Positions 13,001 to 23,421 of a stretch of DNA of 64,000 nucleotides are shown in pieces. Source of the stretch: Phascolomyces articulosus (taxonomy: Eukaryota > Mucoromycota > Mucoromycetes > Mucorales > Lichtheimiaceae); assembly GCA_025677815.1 (NCBI GenBank), contig JAIXMP010000001.1, positions 1,240,001 through 1,304,000 of the forward strand, in the 5' to 3' direction. The translations under genes and the position numbers were made by a program. The first letter of the stretch is position 1, and every line of letters begins with the position of its first letter. The notes under the pieces are model-generated. The model did no database searches. It was not told the origin of the DNA and saw only the letters and a program-made list of their open reading frames with translations.

Positions 13001-13449
13001 CATTATTATAGAACACGCATATTTTACTTATTAGGTCACATAATAAATGGTGAAATGGTGCTTCGATTGAAAATATTTCCTTAATAGTCACAATGATACT
13101 TTAATGTATTATAATGCTGTGAAACAGATTTCATGTTTTTATCACAAAACATTCTTATGCATCCATCTAAGAATCAAATCAAATCTGATATTCATAATCT
13201 CCTATTTTTTATATAACCATGATCTCAAGTAATTATTATTCTTATTTATTGAAGGAATATTTTATCTATTTATAAGAAAATGCTACGTAAATATCACTAT
13301 TTCACTAATAATAAATAATCATTTTATTTACTACGTATGCTAATAAAACTTCCTTTGATAATAAAAACTATGTTGAATACGTATGATTAAAAAAAGTCCT
13401 CGTGTCTAATTAATATATTGTTTGTAATAAAGATAATATATACTACAAA
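10077..13449. other. gene-poor segment of about 3.4 kb
   Basis: Only short ORFs without domain features. A GC-richer patch at 12060-12340 stands out from AT-rich surroundings; it has readable frames on both strands but nothing I can identify, and it is perhaps an old repeat. A pair of diverged direct repeats lies at 10755 and 10808. I see no RNA gene. Most of this is likely decayed repeat DNA. Confidence 0.4.
10755..10841 (+). repeat. diverged direct repeat, two units 53 bp apart
   Basis: CCGATTATCaGTAAGTTATC (10755) recurs as CCGATTATCtGTAAGTTATC (10808), and both continue into ATCC..CCATCCA. It looks like a local duplication in non-coding DNA. Confidence 0.7.
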
Positions 13450-15070
13450 CTATAGTCTATATTTGTATGATTTGGTATCTTTATCCTCAGACAGTGCTAC
13501 AGTACTATGTAGTAACATAGGGAGAGTATCAGTTGGCAACACAACTGGGAATGGAGAACCCACGCCATTGACACTACCGGGAACACTATTTGCAGCAGCA
13601 AAACCGATCCTATTTTCACCCATATCAAACACCAAATAAGAGCTGCGAAGAACCGAATCACCAATTAAGACCATGTCACTGCTACTACCAAGAGGGGCAA
13701 TGCCAAGAATACATGTAGTAGCAGTATCCACAGTAGGTCCATCATAAGGAATCAAAAGTTCAGAAACGGGGACTGTCAATGTCACTGGAATACTGCTCAC
13801 TTTATCAGATGAAGACATCTGTAATTGTAAAGTAGCCCCTTTATCTGCAGCAGAACAAGTAGCCATAAACACTTGTGATTGACGATCTAATTGATAATTC
13901 CCTTGACCAACCAATCCTTCAGCAACTTGAATAGCCACATTATCGGGTAAATATGTCAATGTGGTGCCGGTATCAATAATAAATGGAGTTGCAGATTCAA
14001 ATGTCATATTGCTAACGGTGGATGATTGAGAGTTACCAATAGCAACACCTTGACCGTACACCATCCAATAATAGTAAGCGTCATTTGAACTGCCCAAAAC
14101 CGAATCCAATGGATTACCCGATGTTTGTATTTGAGCTACAGGCAAGTAAGCAATTTCACCGGTGTATTTTGTGTTATCGGTACCGCCAAAGATAACTTCA
14201 CCCACCCAACCTTCTTCATCGGCATTGTTCATATACACTGAAAAAATAGGTTGTTGAATCAACTTTTTATCCATCAAGTTAAAGACAAAAGGATTATAGA
14301 CGGGTTCGCCTTGACTGGATGCAACTGTTAATTTGGGATAACCAAGACCCAAAATACCATTTCCAATGGGTTCTTGTGATTGCGTTGAATTATCCGTGGG
14401 GGATGGAATATATGTTTCACTTCTGCCTAGCGTGGTTGGATTTGTGAGAATATCGGCTGTTGAGGTTGCCAAACCGATTTGTTTATTCTGAACGGCTACA
14501 CCTACGACATTGACGGTGTCAGTAACATAGGTGCCATTTACAGAACCAATGCCATAAACAATGCCAAATGATTCTGTGGAGGCATTAAAAGAAGATGATT
14601 TTGATGAATCGAATCGATCATAAGGACATTGGCTTGAAGGACAATCTGTAGAAGGTACCCATAAAGCGGCACTGCGTAATTAAAAAAATTATGTGTTTTT
14701 TTTCGCCGCTAATTAAAAATGGAGGTCCTACTCATCACCGTCGTACTCGAATTCACGCCCAATTAACTTATTAATATATATATATATATATATTCCTTTA
14801 CCTTCCAGTATCTAAAGTTACAGTAAAATTTTGTAAAGGTGAACCAATACCCACTTGAACAAGATACCGCGAACCACTATCATTATAAAGAGTTGTTTGA
14901 AATAGATTGTGGTTTTGAATAGGTTATTGTTGACGAGCAGTTAATACACCTAAATTTCTTGCAGAACGTCGTAATGGAAGTCGAATGACTGGACCTGAAC
15001 CTTGTGAAAGAGAAGCTCCGTAGGCAGCTGCCGATGATAATAATATCAAAGTGGATGTAGTGATATGCAT
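13450..15070 (-). pseudogene. secreted pepsin-type aspartic protease with an in-frame stop
   Basis: Two exons, 15070-14802 and 14671-13450 (1491 nt, 497 codons). It has a signal peptide (MHITTSTLILLSSAAAYGAS), a short propeptide, the first active-site motif DTGSAALW (Asp-87), a flap YGIGS, and the second motif FIIDTGTTLTYL (Asp-323). These mark family A1, secreted acid proteases used for nutrient scavenging. Codon 49 (14924-14926) is TAA, in the propeptide between LTARQQ and PIQNHNLF. The frame is identical on both sides, and CAA->TAA would be a single transition. No in-frame intron removes it, and no Met with a signal peptide follows it. Everything else is intact over about 450 codons, so this is either a very young pseudogene, a readthrough case or a base error. 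The C-terminus has no obvious GPI signal. Confidence 0.85.
14672..14801 (-). other. intron of the aspartic protease gene
   Basis: gtaaag..cag intron between DTG and the Ser codon of DTGS. It contains a (TA)n run at about 14774-14793. Removal joins ..GGA AG/T GCC in frame. Confidence 0.85.
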
Positions 15071-15560
15071 ATCTATTAATATCTGTCTATATTCACAGCG
15101 TATACAAGTAAAGAGGTAAAAAAGTGATGAAGAAAAGAAAGAAGAAGAGTAAGAAGAAATGGGAAGGTTGTCAAATGATGAAAAAAGGGCCAGATTTTTT
15201 ATTGATGGAGAAACCGTATTTTCTTTTATATAATAATGCAAAATGATATCTTTGTTGAAAAATAGAATGGGCAAATCATACAATCTTTGAACGAAATGTT
15301 TCATCTTTCTGGAAACTTGATTAATGACCTTTTCTTGTTATTTATGTTGCAAATACAAAATTATTTATGGAGACTAAGCCGTATTGCATATATAACCTTG
15401 CGTTGCGGGATGTATCTTAGAGTGGCGCGCGCGCACTGTATTAATTACTATAAATGGAAAATGTAATCAAGTTCGAAAGACGCCATCCATAACATTTTGC
15501 ACACGCAAAAACTTGCAGTATGTTCATGCAACAAACAATGATAATTCACTCCTTACAAAA
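15071..15560. other. spacer between protease 5' end and F-box remnant
   Basis: Protease 5' leader and promoter region. The minus strand remains open upstream of the protease ATG (to 15304), but the translated sequence is F/S/Y-rich and lacks features of a real extension. No other gene is seen. Confidence 0.4.
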
Positions 15561-16369
15561 TTTCCTTATGGAATAATAAACCGTATTATTGCACAATTAT
15601 CTTTACACAGTCGTTTAAAATGCACACAAGTTCGTAAAACTTGGCGTTCTCTACTTCTATCCTCTTCCAGCATGTAGGCCGACATTTCAATTTGCTCTAA
15701 TACTGCACGTGATCTAGCACAATATGAAATCAGTGGCAAATATATTCAAAAAGTCAAATTGTTGAATGATAATACTAATGATGCTGAATTTCTTTTAAAG
15801 AAGCAGGCTCCCAATATCTGCTCATGTATGTATTTCTTTATTCTTAATACACTTTCCCCCTCTCCTGGATCAAATCGATCTATAACAAACCACAAAAGAA
15901 CAAACAAAGCGTATAATGTTATTTTATAATAGTGGTACTATTGCATACAGTGAATCAACTCAAAATGTGTTGTTTTCTAAGACCGGACATGCACTAACAC
16001 ACTTGGAGATTGTGATGATAGCACAACTAACTACCGAAGCATGCTATTCCATGATATTTAACATCCGTCCAAACCTAACCCGTCTTGAAATACATTCTTT
16101 CAGCACTAACGCACAACTTGTTGATGACAGCAACCCAAGTCAAGTACCCAGCAATAAAACAATCAAAATGGATAACGAAGCAACGGAATCCATGAAAGGT
16201 TTAAAAATACTTTGTATTTCACAACCATTATCAATGAAACAAACCTTATTCAAGGAACTTCTTTCATATTGACGTCATGAATTCACTTTACGAGCGAATG
16301 CATTTTAGGGCATTTAAATGTTTTTATTTGCATTCAAAATTCTCTTTTTGCATTCAAACCTTATTTTTC

Positions 16370-17727
16370 TTTAAAAGATGTAGTTTTTATTTAATTCTCA
16401 ATTAACACCGTGCCCTTTAGGCTATAATAGTTAGAGACAGATCTAATAAGAGGGGGAAAGAAAAAAACCCAATGTCGTGCGGGACAGGGAAAATGTGGGA
16501 GTGTAGTGTATAGTACTTCTGTGGTGCTATGGAATTGAGGAGGAGTATAGGTTGATCAACTAATATGTGAGATGCTGCCAGGAAGGGAAGGAGTTCTATA
16601 GAGGTTTTTTTTTAAAAAAAATATTTAAGTATAAGTGTAGCTATTAGTAGTGACTGACCCTGCTTCAAGAGGAGGAGAGATCCAATTTACAAAACTGATG
16701 CCCAGCTGGGAACTGAAGAAACTAGTGCTGTCTGCATCGGGGTGTTGTAGTGCATCAACTTTTGAGAGAATTTGGCAGATTACTGGACAAAAGATGCAGA
16801 GTTGTTCAATACGGTGTGGAGAGCTAGGTTTGTATTTAGGTAATTGGTTTAAACGGTACGAGAGTGGATCAATAGCGGTGGTACTTGGGATGTGTAGTCG
16901 AAGATGCATATTAAGACATTCGATTACATGCTTTTTGGTGCATGTGGCTGAGAGACAGTTGATGCATTGTTTGTTACGACTACTAGGGGGTCATCCAATG
17001 CGCCAACGGATACACCGGCTTCGTTCTTTTCTGCTCATTGGGATCCACATGATTGGGTCGATACATATTTTAGGTAAGCAGCAGGACAACTGAACAGAGC
17101 CAAAGAGGGCAGAGCGCATGCTGTCTAATGTATCTTGGTAGTATTGTCGAGTTACTTGTTTAAAAGTTGATTGTGCGATGTTGGATTGTGGAGAAGGGAT
17201 GCTTTTCCGAAGTGGTGCATTACAAAGTTTATTCCAATGGCTACGAGGGCTGTCCTTCAGTGAAGTGTGTATTGTGGAAAGAAGAGTATCATCAGACAAG
17301 TAGTATGTAGGGTACAAGAATTTGGATTGCAAGATAGTGGTGCGTTCAGCCATACTAGGTAGTTTTACTAGATGTCGCAAGATTTTTGTTTCAGAACATC
17401 GGTGGGCACCATATAGCATTCGGATACAATCATTTTGTGCTTTCTCAAGGGATTTGATTTGAGTTTTGGTAAAGTGAGAAATGGACAAACCATATTCAAG
17501 CTTGGGTCTAATAAATTGTGCATACAATCGACTAGCAAGGAGACGGGAGAGACCGGAAGGACTTAAACCAACACATTTCAGAACCTCCATACTTGTTATG
17601 GCAGATAAGGGGTTTGCTTCTATAAGTTTCTTATTGTCAATGTGGCCATGATTATTGAATGGCACACCTAGGTATTTAAAATGTGATGCTTTTGGAATAG
17701 AAGTTTGCACAATTTATAGGTGGTGGA
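16370..17727 (-). mobile_element. 5'-truncated LINE (non-LTR retrotransposon)
   Basis: About 1.36 kb in minus orientation, bounded by a 14-bp direct repeat (AAACCTTATTTTTC). It holds only the C-terminal part of ORF2 plus a 3' UTR of about 250 bp, with no long poly(A) at the 3' end. The 5' truncation and flanking duplication are typical products of target-primed reverse transcription. Confidence 0.75.
16625..17710 (-). pseudogene. LINE ORF2, C-terminal fragment with one nonsense codon
   Basis: Open from 17710 to 16991 and again from 16990 to 16625 in the same frame, interrupted by a single TGA (16991-16993). The paralogue at 25.6 kb has Trp at this position (YRLGW versus WRIG-stop), so TGG->TGA is likely. 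The protein matches the paralogue: EKAQNDCIRMLYG, then ILQSKFLYPTYYL, DPIMWIPMS, and a terminal Cys/His cluster CINC..H..C like a zf-RVT domain. The catalytic reverse transcriptase and endonuclease portions are missing. Confidence 0.75.
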
Positions 17728-18307
17728 AAACCTTATTTTTCGCATTCAAAATTCTCTTTTTGCATTCAAACTTTTATTTTTACATATATTTTTAGCTAGT
17801 CGTATATTGGAAATCCTATTTCGACGAAGATACCAAGCCGTATCATCATCAACAGCAACATAATCAGCAGCAACAGCAAAAGCAAGGGCTTGAAGCAGTT
17901 TGTCTTAACGAATTACGCGAATTAGCAATGAAAAGAACTGTTTCGAATGCAAATTTACTTAATCAATGTTTAGTTACAATGGATCCAGAAAAATTAGAAA
18001 ATTATAATCATATAACCAAAGAAGCTAATGGTATATTAAGTAATATAATCGACCCAAGAAATGTTGTTAGAAGACTAACGTGATTTATTTATTCATTTTA
18101 CCTTTACTTTTACCGTTAATTTAATTTATTTTACTTTTATATTTACTTCATTTTCAACACCTTTTTGATATTATTTACCATTATTTGATCCATTTTCCTC
18201 CTGAGTTACAAAAGTTCCATGCTTGTGACATTATTCGTGATATTAAAAGGTGTTCCTTTTTCCTTTTTCTTTACCTGTCATTACCATTTATTATTGCACA
18301 AAAAATG

Positions 18308-18392
18308 ATTTCATCAACTTCTAACAGTGAGCGCACTGACGAAGAAATGCCTTCATCAACTTCTGACAGTGAGCGTACTGACGAAGAAATTG
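18308..18392 (+). repeat. 39-bp-type tandem duplication coding SSTSxSERTDEE
   Basis: Two adjacent, nearly identical units (CATCAACTTCTaACAGTGAG and CATCAACTTCTgACAGTGAG) code two copies of an acidic SSTS(N/D)SERTDEE motif. Confidence 0.8.
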
Positions 18393-18904
18393 CAATAGGT
18401 AAAGCTATTCAATGAGTAAGCAATTTGTAAATCTGCTAAAATAACAACGCGAGCTTTTTAGTGCTTAATACATATCTCACAAGCGAGATTGGCACACCGA
18501 GTTTAGCTGCTTTCTATCAGTATGACCCGGAATTTTTTCTAAGAAAATCTCTGGGTAGGTCAATTAAATCAACATGGAATAAACGCTTCAATTTAGCGGT
18601 CGAATCGCCCAAAATTCAGGTATTGGTCATTGTTACGAATACTTATTGTAATTGTATTGCCATGTAATTGTTACTGTCCACCACTTAAAATAGAAAACTT
18701 CAAAAGCGCAATCAGATTGGGCAACAATTATGCAAACAATATTAAACAAAGTATGTAAGGTACTCTTGAGACATCTAGATATAAAAATAAAATAAAGAAG
18801 GATATTTTTCACCGTGCCTTGTCGAGAGGTAAAAACTCCGTGATATTGGCTCGTCGAATGAAAGTTGTAGTGTTGAATCAAAACTGTAAACTGTATCCAT
18901 GTTT

Positions 18905-20019
18905 TCCTGGTATTCGAGGAAGGAAGGTCCGCGACTCTAATCACAATTGGCTCTTTCAAGACGATCTTACAAGCTGCATCTAAAATTGGCTTTAAACGCT
19001 GCGTGGGATCAATGTAACCCTTCCGTTATTCTCGAACTGCCCATTAAAGTGCTATGTCCAAATTTACCACGTACGTCATCCACTGGTCAAGCCTATCGTT
19101 GGAAGGAGGTGAAGGTTCTTAAACAATACTTTTATTTTAATCTGGCTTTGTCACGGTTTATGCCAATAATACCTGGCCGTTCGTATCGTCAGCCAAACCT
19201 GGTGAATATATTTTTTAACTTGCTGGATCAAGAATACCAATTAATCACACCAACGCTACGACATCTCTTTAAGCCTACTGATCAAACTGTGAACCGCTCT
19301 TTTTGCAATTTACGGTTTCATTCACAACAGCTTTTCCATGACACCATCCAATTTAACAACATACCCTTATCTGGTCTAGACACCAAAACACTACGTCATA
19401 TTCAACATACAGGTTGGATATCATCTTCATCGTCATTGTCTAACACGGAGACTAATTAATCGAGTTCCTTCAACTGCCTGGAAATATCTTTGGAATATGC
19501 CTTTACCTCACCACTCTCATAGTGTACTATGGCGTTTCTATAAGAGCAAGCTTCCTTGTCGTTCTCGTTTCCACCGCCTAATACCAAATAGTTTTCCTGA
19601 TCCTACTTGTCCATTCTGCCCCCATGATGATACAGATCAACATTTTCTCTGGGAGTGTAAATTGAAAAAATAGGTTTGGACTGGTTTGGCAGAAAGGTTC
19701 CTTGTAGAACCACATCTTCTTACTTTCGAACATTTAACAGTAAATCCACCGTCTAGTCTTGAACTCCAAAACATTACCCATATCTCTTTCCGTACATTTA
19801 TCGGTTGTGCCATTTTATCCATTTGGCAAGCGCATTGGAGGTTCATTTTTGATGAACAAATTTTTTGGACTAATGGGGTCATTGCATCCACTACTAGAAT
19901 CCTCAAACAAATTGAAGCACAAAACTCTCCACCCCGTACCCCTTAGTATAGCACTATAATATTTGTAAATTTTGAACCATTCTCGGTTTTAAAATAAAAT
20001 TTCTTAATACAAAAAAAAA
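18905..20019 (+). mobile_element. 5'-truncated LINE with A9 tail and 13-bp target duplication
   Basis: About 1.1 kb bounded by the direct repeat TGTATCCATGTTT (18892-18904 and 20020-20032). It ends in nine A residues, as expected for target-primed reverse transcription. It is a different family from the LINEs at 16.4 and 25.6 kb, judging by its ORF2 C-terminus and its poly(A) tail. It lies in an intron of the surrounding gene remnant. Confidence 0.75.
18947..19946 (+). pseudogene. LINE ORF2 C-terminus with zf-RVT domain
   Basis: Three overlapping frames carry one protein: 18947-19459 (ALNAAWDQCNPSVILELP to LRHIQHTGW), 19459-19672 (WKYLWNMPLPHHSHSVLWRF, then FPDPTCPFCPHDDTDQHFLW) and 19686-19946 (FLVEPHLLTFEHLTVNPP to the C-terminus). 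CPFC-x7-H-x4-C is the zinc-binding zf-RVT motif that ends many LINE ORF2 proteins. A frame change near 19459 and the stop at about 19671 make it non-functional. No RT catalytic motif is present. Confidence 0.75.
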
Positions 20020-20404
20020 TGTATCCATGTTTCTGTTACTACTTTATCATGATTGTTTTATTGTATTATAATTATATTTCATAAATATTAGGTACGAGAA
20101 TGGAGATGGTTCTATTGGACTGTCCTGGCGGCTACGTGTGTAGATTATTTGCAGTGGATGAGCATGAAGTTCCTGTCGATCCTGATCTTATTACTGCCGA
20201 ATTATTCTCCATTTTAAAGCTGATTCTACAAGCCAAGGTACTTTATTCAGTGATATTGAATATGTTATAACTATATCCAACTTTATTCTGCATTACAGAA
20301 AATTATATTAGATACAATGACCAACATCAAGAAGCAACAAAAGAACAATAACAGTAACACGTGCGGGTGCGGGTGCGCTCTCTTCATTTCCTTTCTTGAC
20401 TAGA

Positions 20405-21823
20405 ATAGCAAACGGTTATGATAACAAGTTGTCGACGAGGAAGATTGCTTAATTTTGTACACTTTCATTGTAAGCTTGCTTTTGACAATCAAGAAGGGCT
20501 GCTTGTTGGAACCATTAAGAGATATCTTTGTTTCTGACAGTTCCAAGGGGTGGGTTCAACTACAGGCGGTTCATTATTGATGAGTATAAATTCTTCTAGT
20601 CTAAAATCTAGGTCATCATCCATATTACTGAATTCCATACCATCGAACAATTCGGAATTGGTATTCGCGTCTGATTCATCTGTGTAGTTTTTTTCATTTG
20701 CGTTTATACCGTATTATAAAAGTGAATTATTCAGGGTTTCATATTCACTTCTACGCGCAGATAACTCTTTTGCTCTTTTTGTTCACTAGATGCATGGGCT
20801 TCACATTGCGTGTTTCATATAATTCCCATGATTAGTTTTGGTATTTGTTTAATTAGTAGATGATAGCATGGGCAGGCTTATTTGATTGCATCTGCACTTT
20901 ATTGTTTCTGACGATGGTATAGGTGTTTGAAATCTTGTACTAATTTTGTCTTCTTGCTACTGGATGAAAATATATCATTTTTTTCAACAACAGTCTGTAA
21001 TAATAATGGTTTAGATGTTGCTTATTTTCTTCTCAAAAAATCACTTTCGTCACAAATGTGGCAAGAAAATTTAATGTATAAACTTTTATTTGGCATTTGA
21101 TAATGACATAAGTGTAAGAATAGTTAAAGGAGAGGAATGTCGTCTGTAAAAAAAAATTCGTGTCCTGAAAGTGAGATGTGTGATTAAATAAAATCAATCA
21201 GAAGATACAACCACCTTACTATATAGCTATTTAGTTCCACTGTTGTAAAATAGTACCCATATGTCCCATCATGATGTCATATCGCAATTAATATTATAAA
21301 AAAAAAAGAGTAGAGAATGATCACTCATTTTGTTAAACTTGGAAAGGGTCAAGTTGTTTACTTTTTTTCAAGTAACGCCACAAACGCCACACACAATGCA
21401 AATCTGAAACATAGCTGTGCTACAATTGATATCCAAACCTTATACAGTAGTGGTTGACACTCTTACTTTAAAGAATATACACATGTCATTCAATACAGAG
21501 GCAAGCAATTGTCAATATAACGAAAACTGATCTGCATGTTTGTTGCGTTTGGATAAACTTAATTCATAGCTATACACTATTAACATTTCTGATATAGTGA
21601 TGGCCGAGGCTTTATGAAATAGCCATTATTAAACTGATGTTATACTTATATATATTCAAAATCGACTGATGTTAAAGAGAAAAATAACATATGACAATTT
21701 ACGTAGTATTAGAAATAAACACCATGATGGTGAGCATACGATATTGATATATATGATCTTGGTTGCTGTAAAAGATAGCAAGGGTAACAGTTCGTTGCTA
21801 AATATATTTCTATTTTAAATCTA
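20405..21823. other. AT-rich segment with one coding-like fragment
   Basis: No gene is recognised apart from the minus-strand fragment at 20489-20690. The rest is AT-rich with no repeat I can name. Confidence 0.4.
20489..20690 (-). pseudogene. acidic coding-like fragment
   Basis: A 67-codon open minus frame reads NYTDESDANTNSELFDGMEF, then SNMDDDLDFRLEEFILINNE, and ends at TGA 20489-20491. The acidic, protein-like composition argues for former coding sequence. The family is unknown and there is no convincing start. Confidence 0.3.
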
Positions 21824-23107
21824 CGTTGAAATTATAAATTTTTATTAAGGACGAAATTAAATGAGCACATGCTGATTTCAGCTTCTTGCTCTCGTCAGCT
21901 CACAAAGTTTGGTACTGAAAAACCTGCGGGGCGGCAGGAAAAAGGTGTGGGTAACTCCACAGAAAAAGGGTAATATAAATATGGGGATTTGTATAGCTAT
22001 TCTGTTTGTATTAATCATAATCAAATGAGTCATAATCATCCTTGGTAATCCAATTTTTTGATAGGAAGGTTCCAGCTATCTGGCCAAGATATTTATGATC
22101 GCAGTGCTGCATTGCTTGTATGCACCGGTTTTGGTGAAGTTCATAAGACATTTTTGTTTTTTCAGGGAGTGATAGTGTTGAGTATCGTGTATCATTTACA
22201 TTATTTGGATTAAGTGGATCGAAGGTTGTTAATATATTGACACCAGCTTTTCTGAAGCATTGGCTGGCTTCCGGTATGTAGTGAGAGTGTAATAAGATGC
22301 CTAAAACTTTCTTTGTCGGAAACGTGATGTCTAGAACTCGGGATGTATTTATGCTACATGACTTGAGGAGCTTGCGGATTTCTTTTCGAGGTCGGCGTTG
22401 TTTACATGGCAAGTAGATATAATTAAATCTGTCGTGTAACGGAACAGGCTCCGTGAAGAACTGTGTTGCTGATGATATTGTTGGATGTTGATCATGAGTT
22501 TGGTCGTCCATTTCATTTATGCCTTCGTCAGTGGGAGGGTGGATTTCAGAATTTATAGATGTTGCGGATGACAATGACGGTGTTGATTTCGATACGGGGC
22601 TAGTAATGGATTCTGAATGTTTTGGATGACGATATTGGTTGTAAGTATTACTAATTTGGGGAGATGATTCCAGTGGGGGTGGGAAGGTGCCTGGCGGAAT
22701 TGAGTTTTTTGTTATCTGCTCTGTTGTATGAGTAGAAGTCTTTGATCCATGGTTGATAGTAGATTGTTGATATACATGCTGTTCAAGGATAGCAATACGT
22801 TCTCGTAATTGTTCTAGTTCTTTGGAGCACTGGATGTATGCCTGACGGTAGAGTTGGCAGTGAGATTCAGAGTTCTGAAGTTTGGTGTATAACAAAGTGT
22901 GGTGGTCCCTGTTGAAGGCACATGAACAGTAGCAAGATGATACAAGTGGTGAGGGTGTCGCCATAGTTTCTGAGTGATATAATGGCTTGTTATTAGGAAG
23001 ATCCATAAGTTGTTGGTCCATAGAAGGTAGAAAGTACCTATTGCGTGGCTGGAAACGCTACTGCTTATGGTAATTTTTCAGAAAAAGTGTTGAAAAACGG
23101 AAAGAGC
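21824..23107 (-). mobile_element. ORF1-only LINE derivative, left copy
   Basis: 1284 bp, with the same length and, everywhere I compared it, the same sequence as 26714-27997 but inverted. Contents: a 5' UTR of about 86 bp, one ORF (22011-23021), then a 3' UTR whose last 130 bp closely match the 3' end of the RT-bearing LINE at 25553-26697. It lacks an ORF2 and a poly(A) tail and ends in TTCAACG. Its flanks differ at the two ends (TAGATTTAAAA at the 3' end, TAATGGCTAATC at the 5' end), and the mirror copy carries the same pair swapped. Confidence 0.8.
22011..23021 (-). CDS. LINE ORF1-like protein, left copy
   Basis: Single-exon ORF, 336 aa, identical in sequence to the protein at 26800-27810. 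Residues 28-42 hold a Cys/His cluster (SSCYCSCAFNRDHH). A coiled coil lies at about 50-88 (KELEQLRERIAILEQHV), followed by a Ser/Thr/Pro-rich linker to about 190. A conserved C-terminal domain at about 200-336 (FNYIYLPCKQRRPRKEIRKL, then VLDITFPTKKVLGILLHSHY) has the spacing of an RRM-like ORF1 nucleic-acid-binding domain. LINE ORF1 proteins coat the retrotransposon RNA and act as nucleic-acid chaperones. The assignment rests on domain order and the shared LINE 3' tail. Confidence 0.75.
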   Translation of the reverse strand: MDQQLMDLPNNKPLYHSETMATPSPLVSSCYCSCAFNRDHHTLLYTKLQNSESHCQLYRQAYIQCSKELEQLRERIAILEQHVYQQSTINHGSKTSTHTTEQITKNSIPPGTFPPPLESSPQISNTYNQYRHPKHSESITSPVSKSTPSLSSATSINSEIHPPTDEGINEMDDQTHDQHPTISSATQFFTEPVPLHDRFNYIYLPCKQRRPRKEIRKLLKSCSINTSRVLDITFPTKKVLGILLHSHYIPEASQCFRKAGVNILTTFDPLNPNNVNDTRYSTLSLPEKTKMSYELHQNRCIQAMQHCDHKYLGQIAGTFLSKNWITKDDYDSFDYD

Positions 23108-23113
23108 TTTTTC

Positions 23114-23125
23114 GATTAGCCATTA
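23114..23125 (-). repeat. target-duplication candidate X, left site
   Basis: Reads TAATGGCTAATC on the minus strand, six bases outside the 5' end of the left ORF1 element. The same 12-mer directly follows the 3' end of the right copy (27998-28009). Confidence 0.75.
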
Positions 23126-23226
23126 CAGTGGACCCCCGTTTTTTTGCAGGTGCGCTATTTTTCAAAAATAACTGCAAAAAGCGAGAGCCTGCAAAAAGCG
23201 GGAGCCTGCAAAAAGCAGGTATGATA
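23126..23226 (+). repeat. left TIR and subterminal repeats of the pogo-like element
   Basis: A 24-bp TIR, then three spaced copies of GCAAAAAGC(G/A)(G/A)G-type blocks, mirrored in less regular form at the right end. Confidence 0.85.
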
Positions 23227-23421
23227 TGTTACACAAACTAGTTATTAGTGATTATTACTAGTTATCTGATATATACCTAATAGTAAAGTGCAATTACTCA
23301 TTCTATATATTCATAATTACAAGAATAACATTGGTTCGTTGTTTTTAAATATAAAAGAAAAAAATTAGTTGTGTTTTGATATTGTGAACTTCTTTCATTC
23401 ATAAACTTTTTTATTATTATT

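Larger units (their letters stand above)
16328..17790. repeat. copies of an approximately 40-bp repeat flanking the LINE
   Basis: GCATTCAAAATTCTCTTTTT followed by GCATTCAAAC occurs at about 16330-16360 and again at about 17742-17772. The LINE copy lies between them, with its 14-bp target duplication AAACCTTATTTTTC at 16356-16369 and 17728-17741. This reads as an older tandem repeat into which the LINE inserted. Confidence 0.7.
15561..18083 (+). pseudogene. F-box/leucine-rich gene remnant split by a LINE
   Basis: Exon-like pieces: 15561-15830 carries an F-box (FPYGIINRIIAQLSLHSRLK, then VRKTWRSLLL). 15916-16272 codes a leucine-patterned segment (THLEIVMIAQLT, NLTRLEIHSF, GLKILCISQPL). 17798-18083, after a good acceptor (tttttag), codes a C-terminus ending in NIIDPRNVVRRLT. 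F-box proteins are SCF ubiquitin-ligase adaptors. An in-frame TAG follows SSSSM at about 15676-15678 in the F-box exon, and the segments cannot be joined in one frame. A LINE fragment (16370-17727) sits between the last two pieces. It is not certain that all three pieces belong to one gene. Confidence 0.5.
18301..20404 (+). pseudogene. unrecognised gene remnant split by a second LINE
   Basis: Exon-like segments: 18305-18414 (Ser/Glu/Asp repeat, then IAIGKAIQ), 18461-18618 (VLNTYLTSEIGTPSLAAFYQ, then SIKSTWNKRFNLAVE), 18692-18750 (KTSKAQSDWATIMQTILNK), 20092-20238 (MEMVLLDCPGGYVCRLFAVD, then EVPVDPDLITAELFSILKL) and 20299-20404 (KIILDTMTNIKKQQKN). Introns with reasonable borders separate them. 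A TGA at 18413-18415 falls right before a donor, and the fourth segment does not continue the phase of the third, so the gene is broken. The intron between segments three and four carries the LINE at 18905-20019. I do not recognise the family. Confidence 0.4.

Noticed and set aside
13418..13639. 73-codon plus-strand frame
   Set aside because: Antisense to the C-terminus of the aspartic protease.
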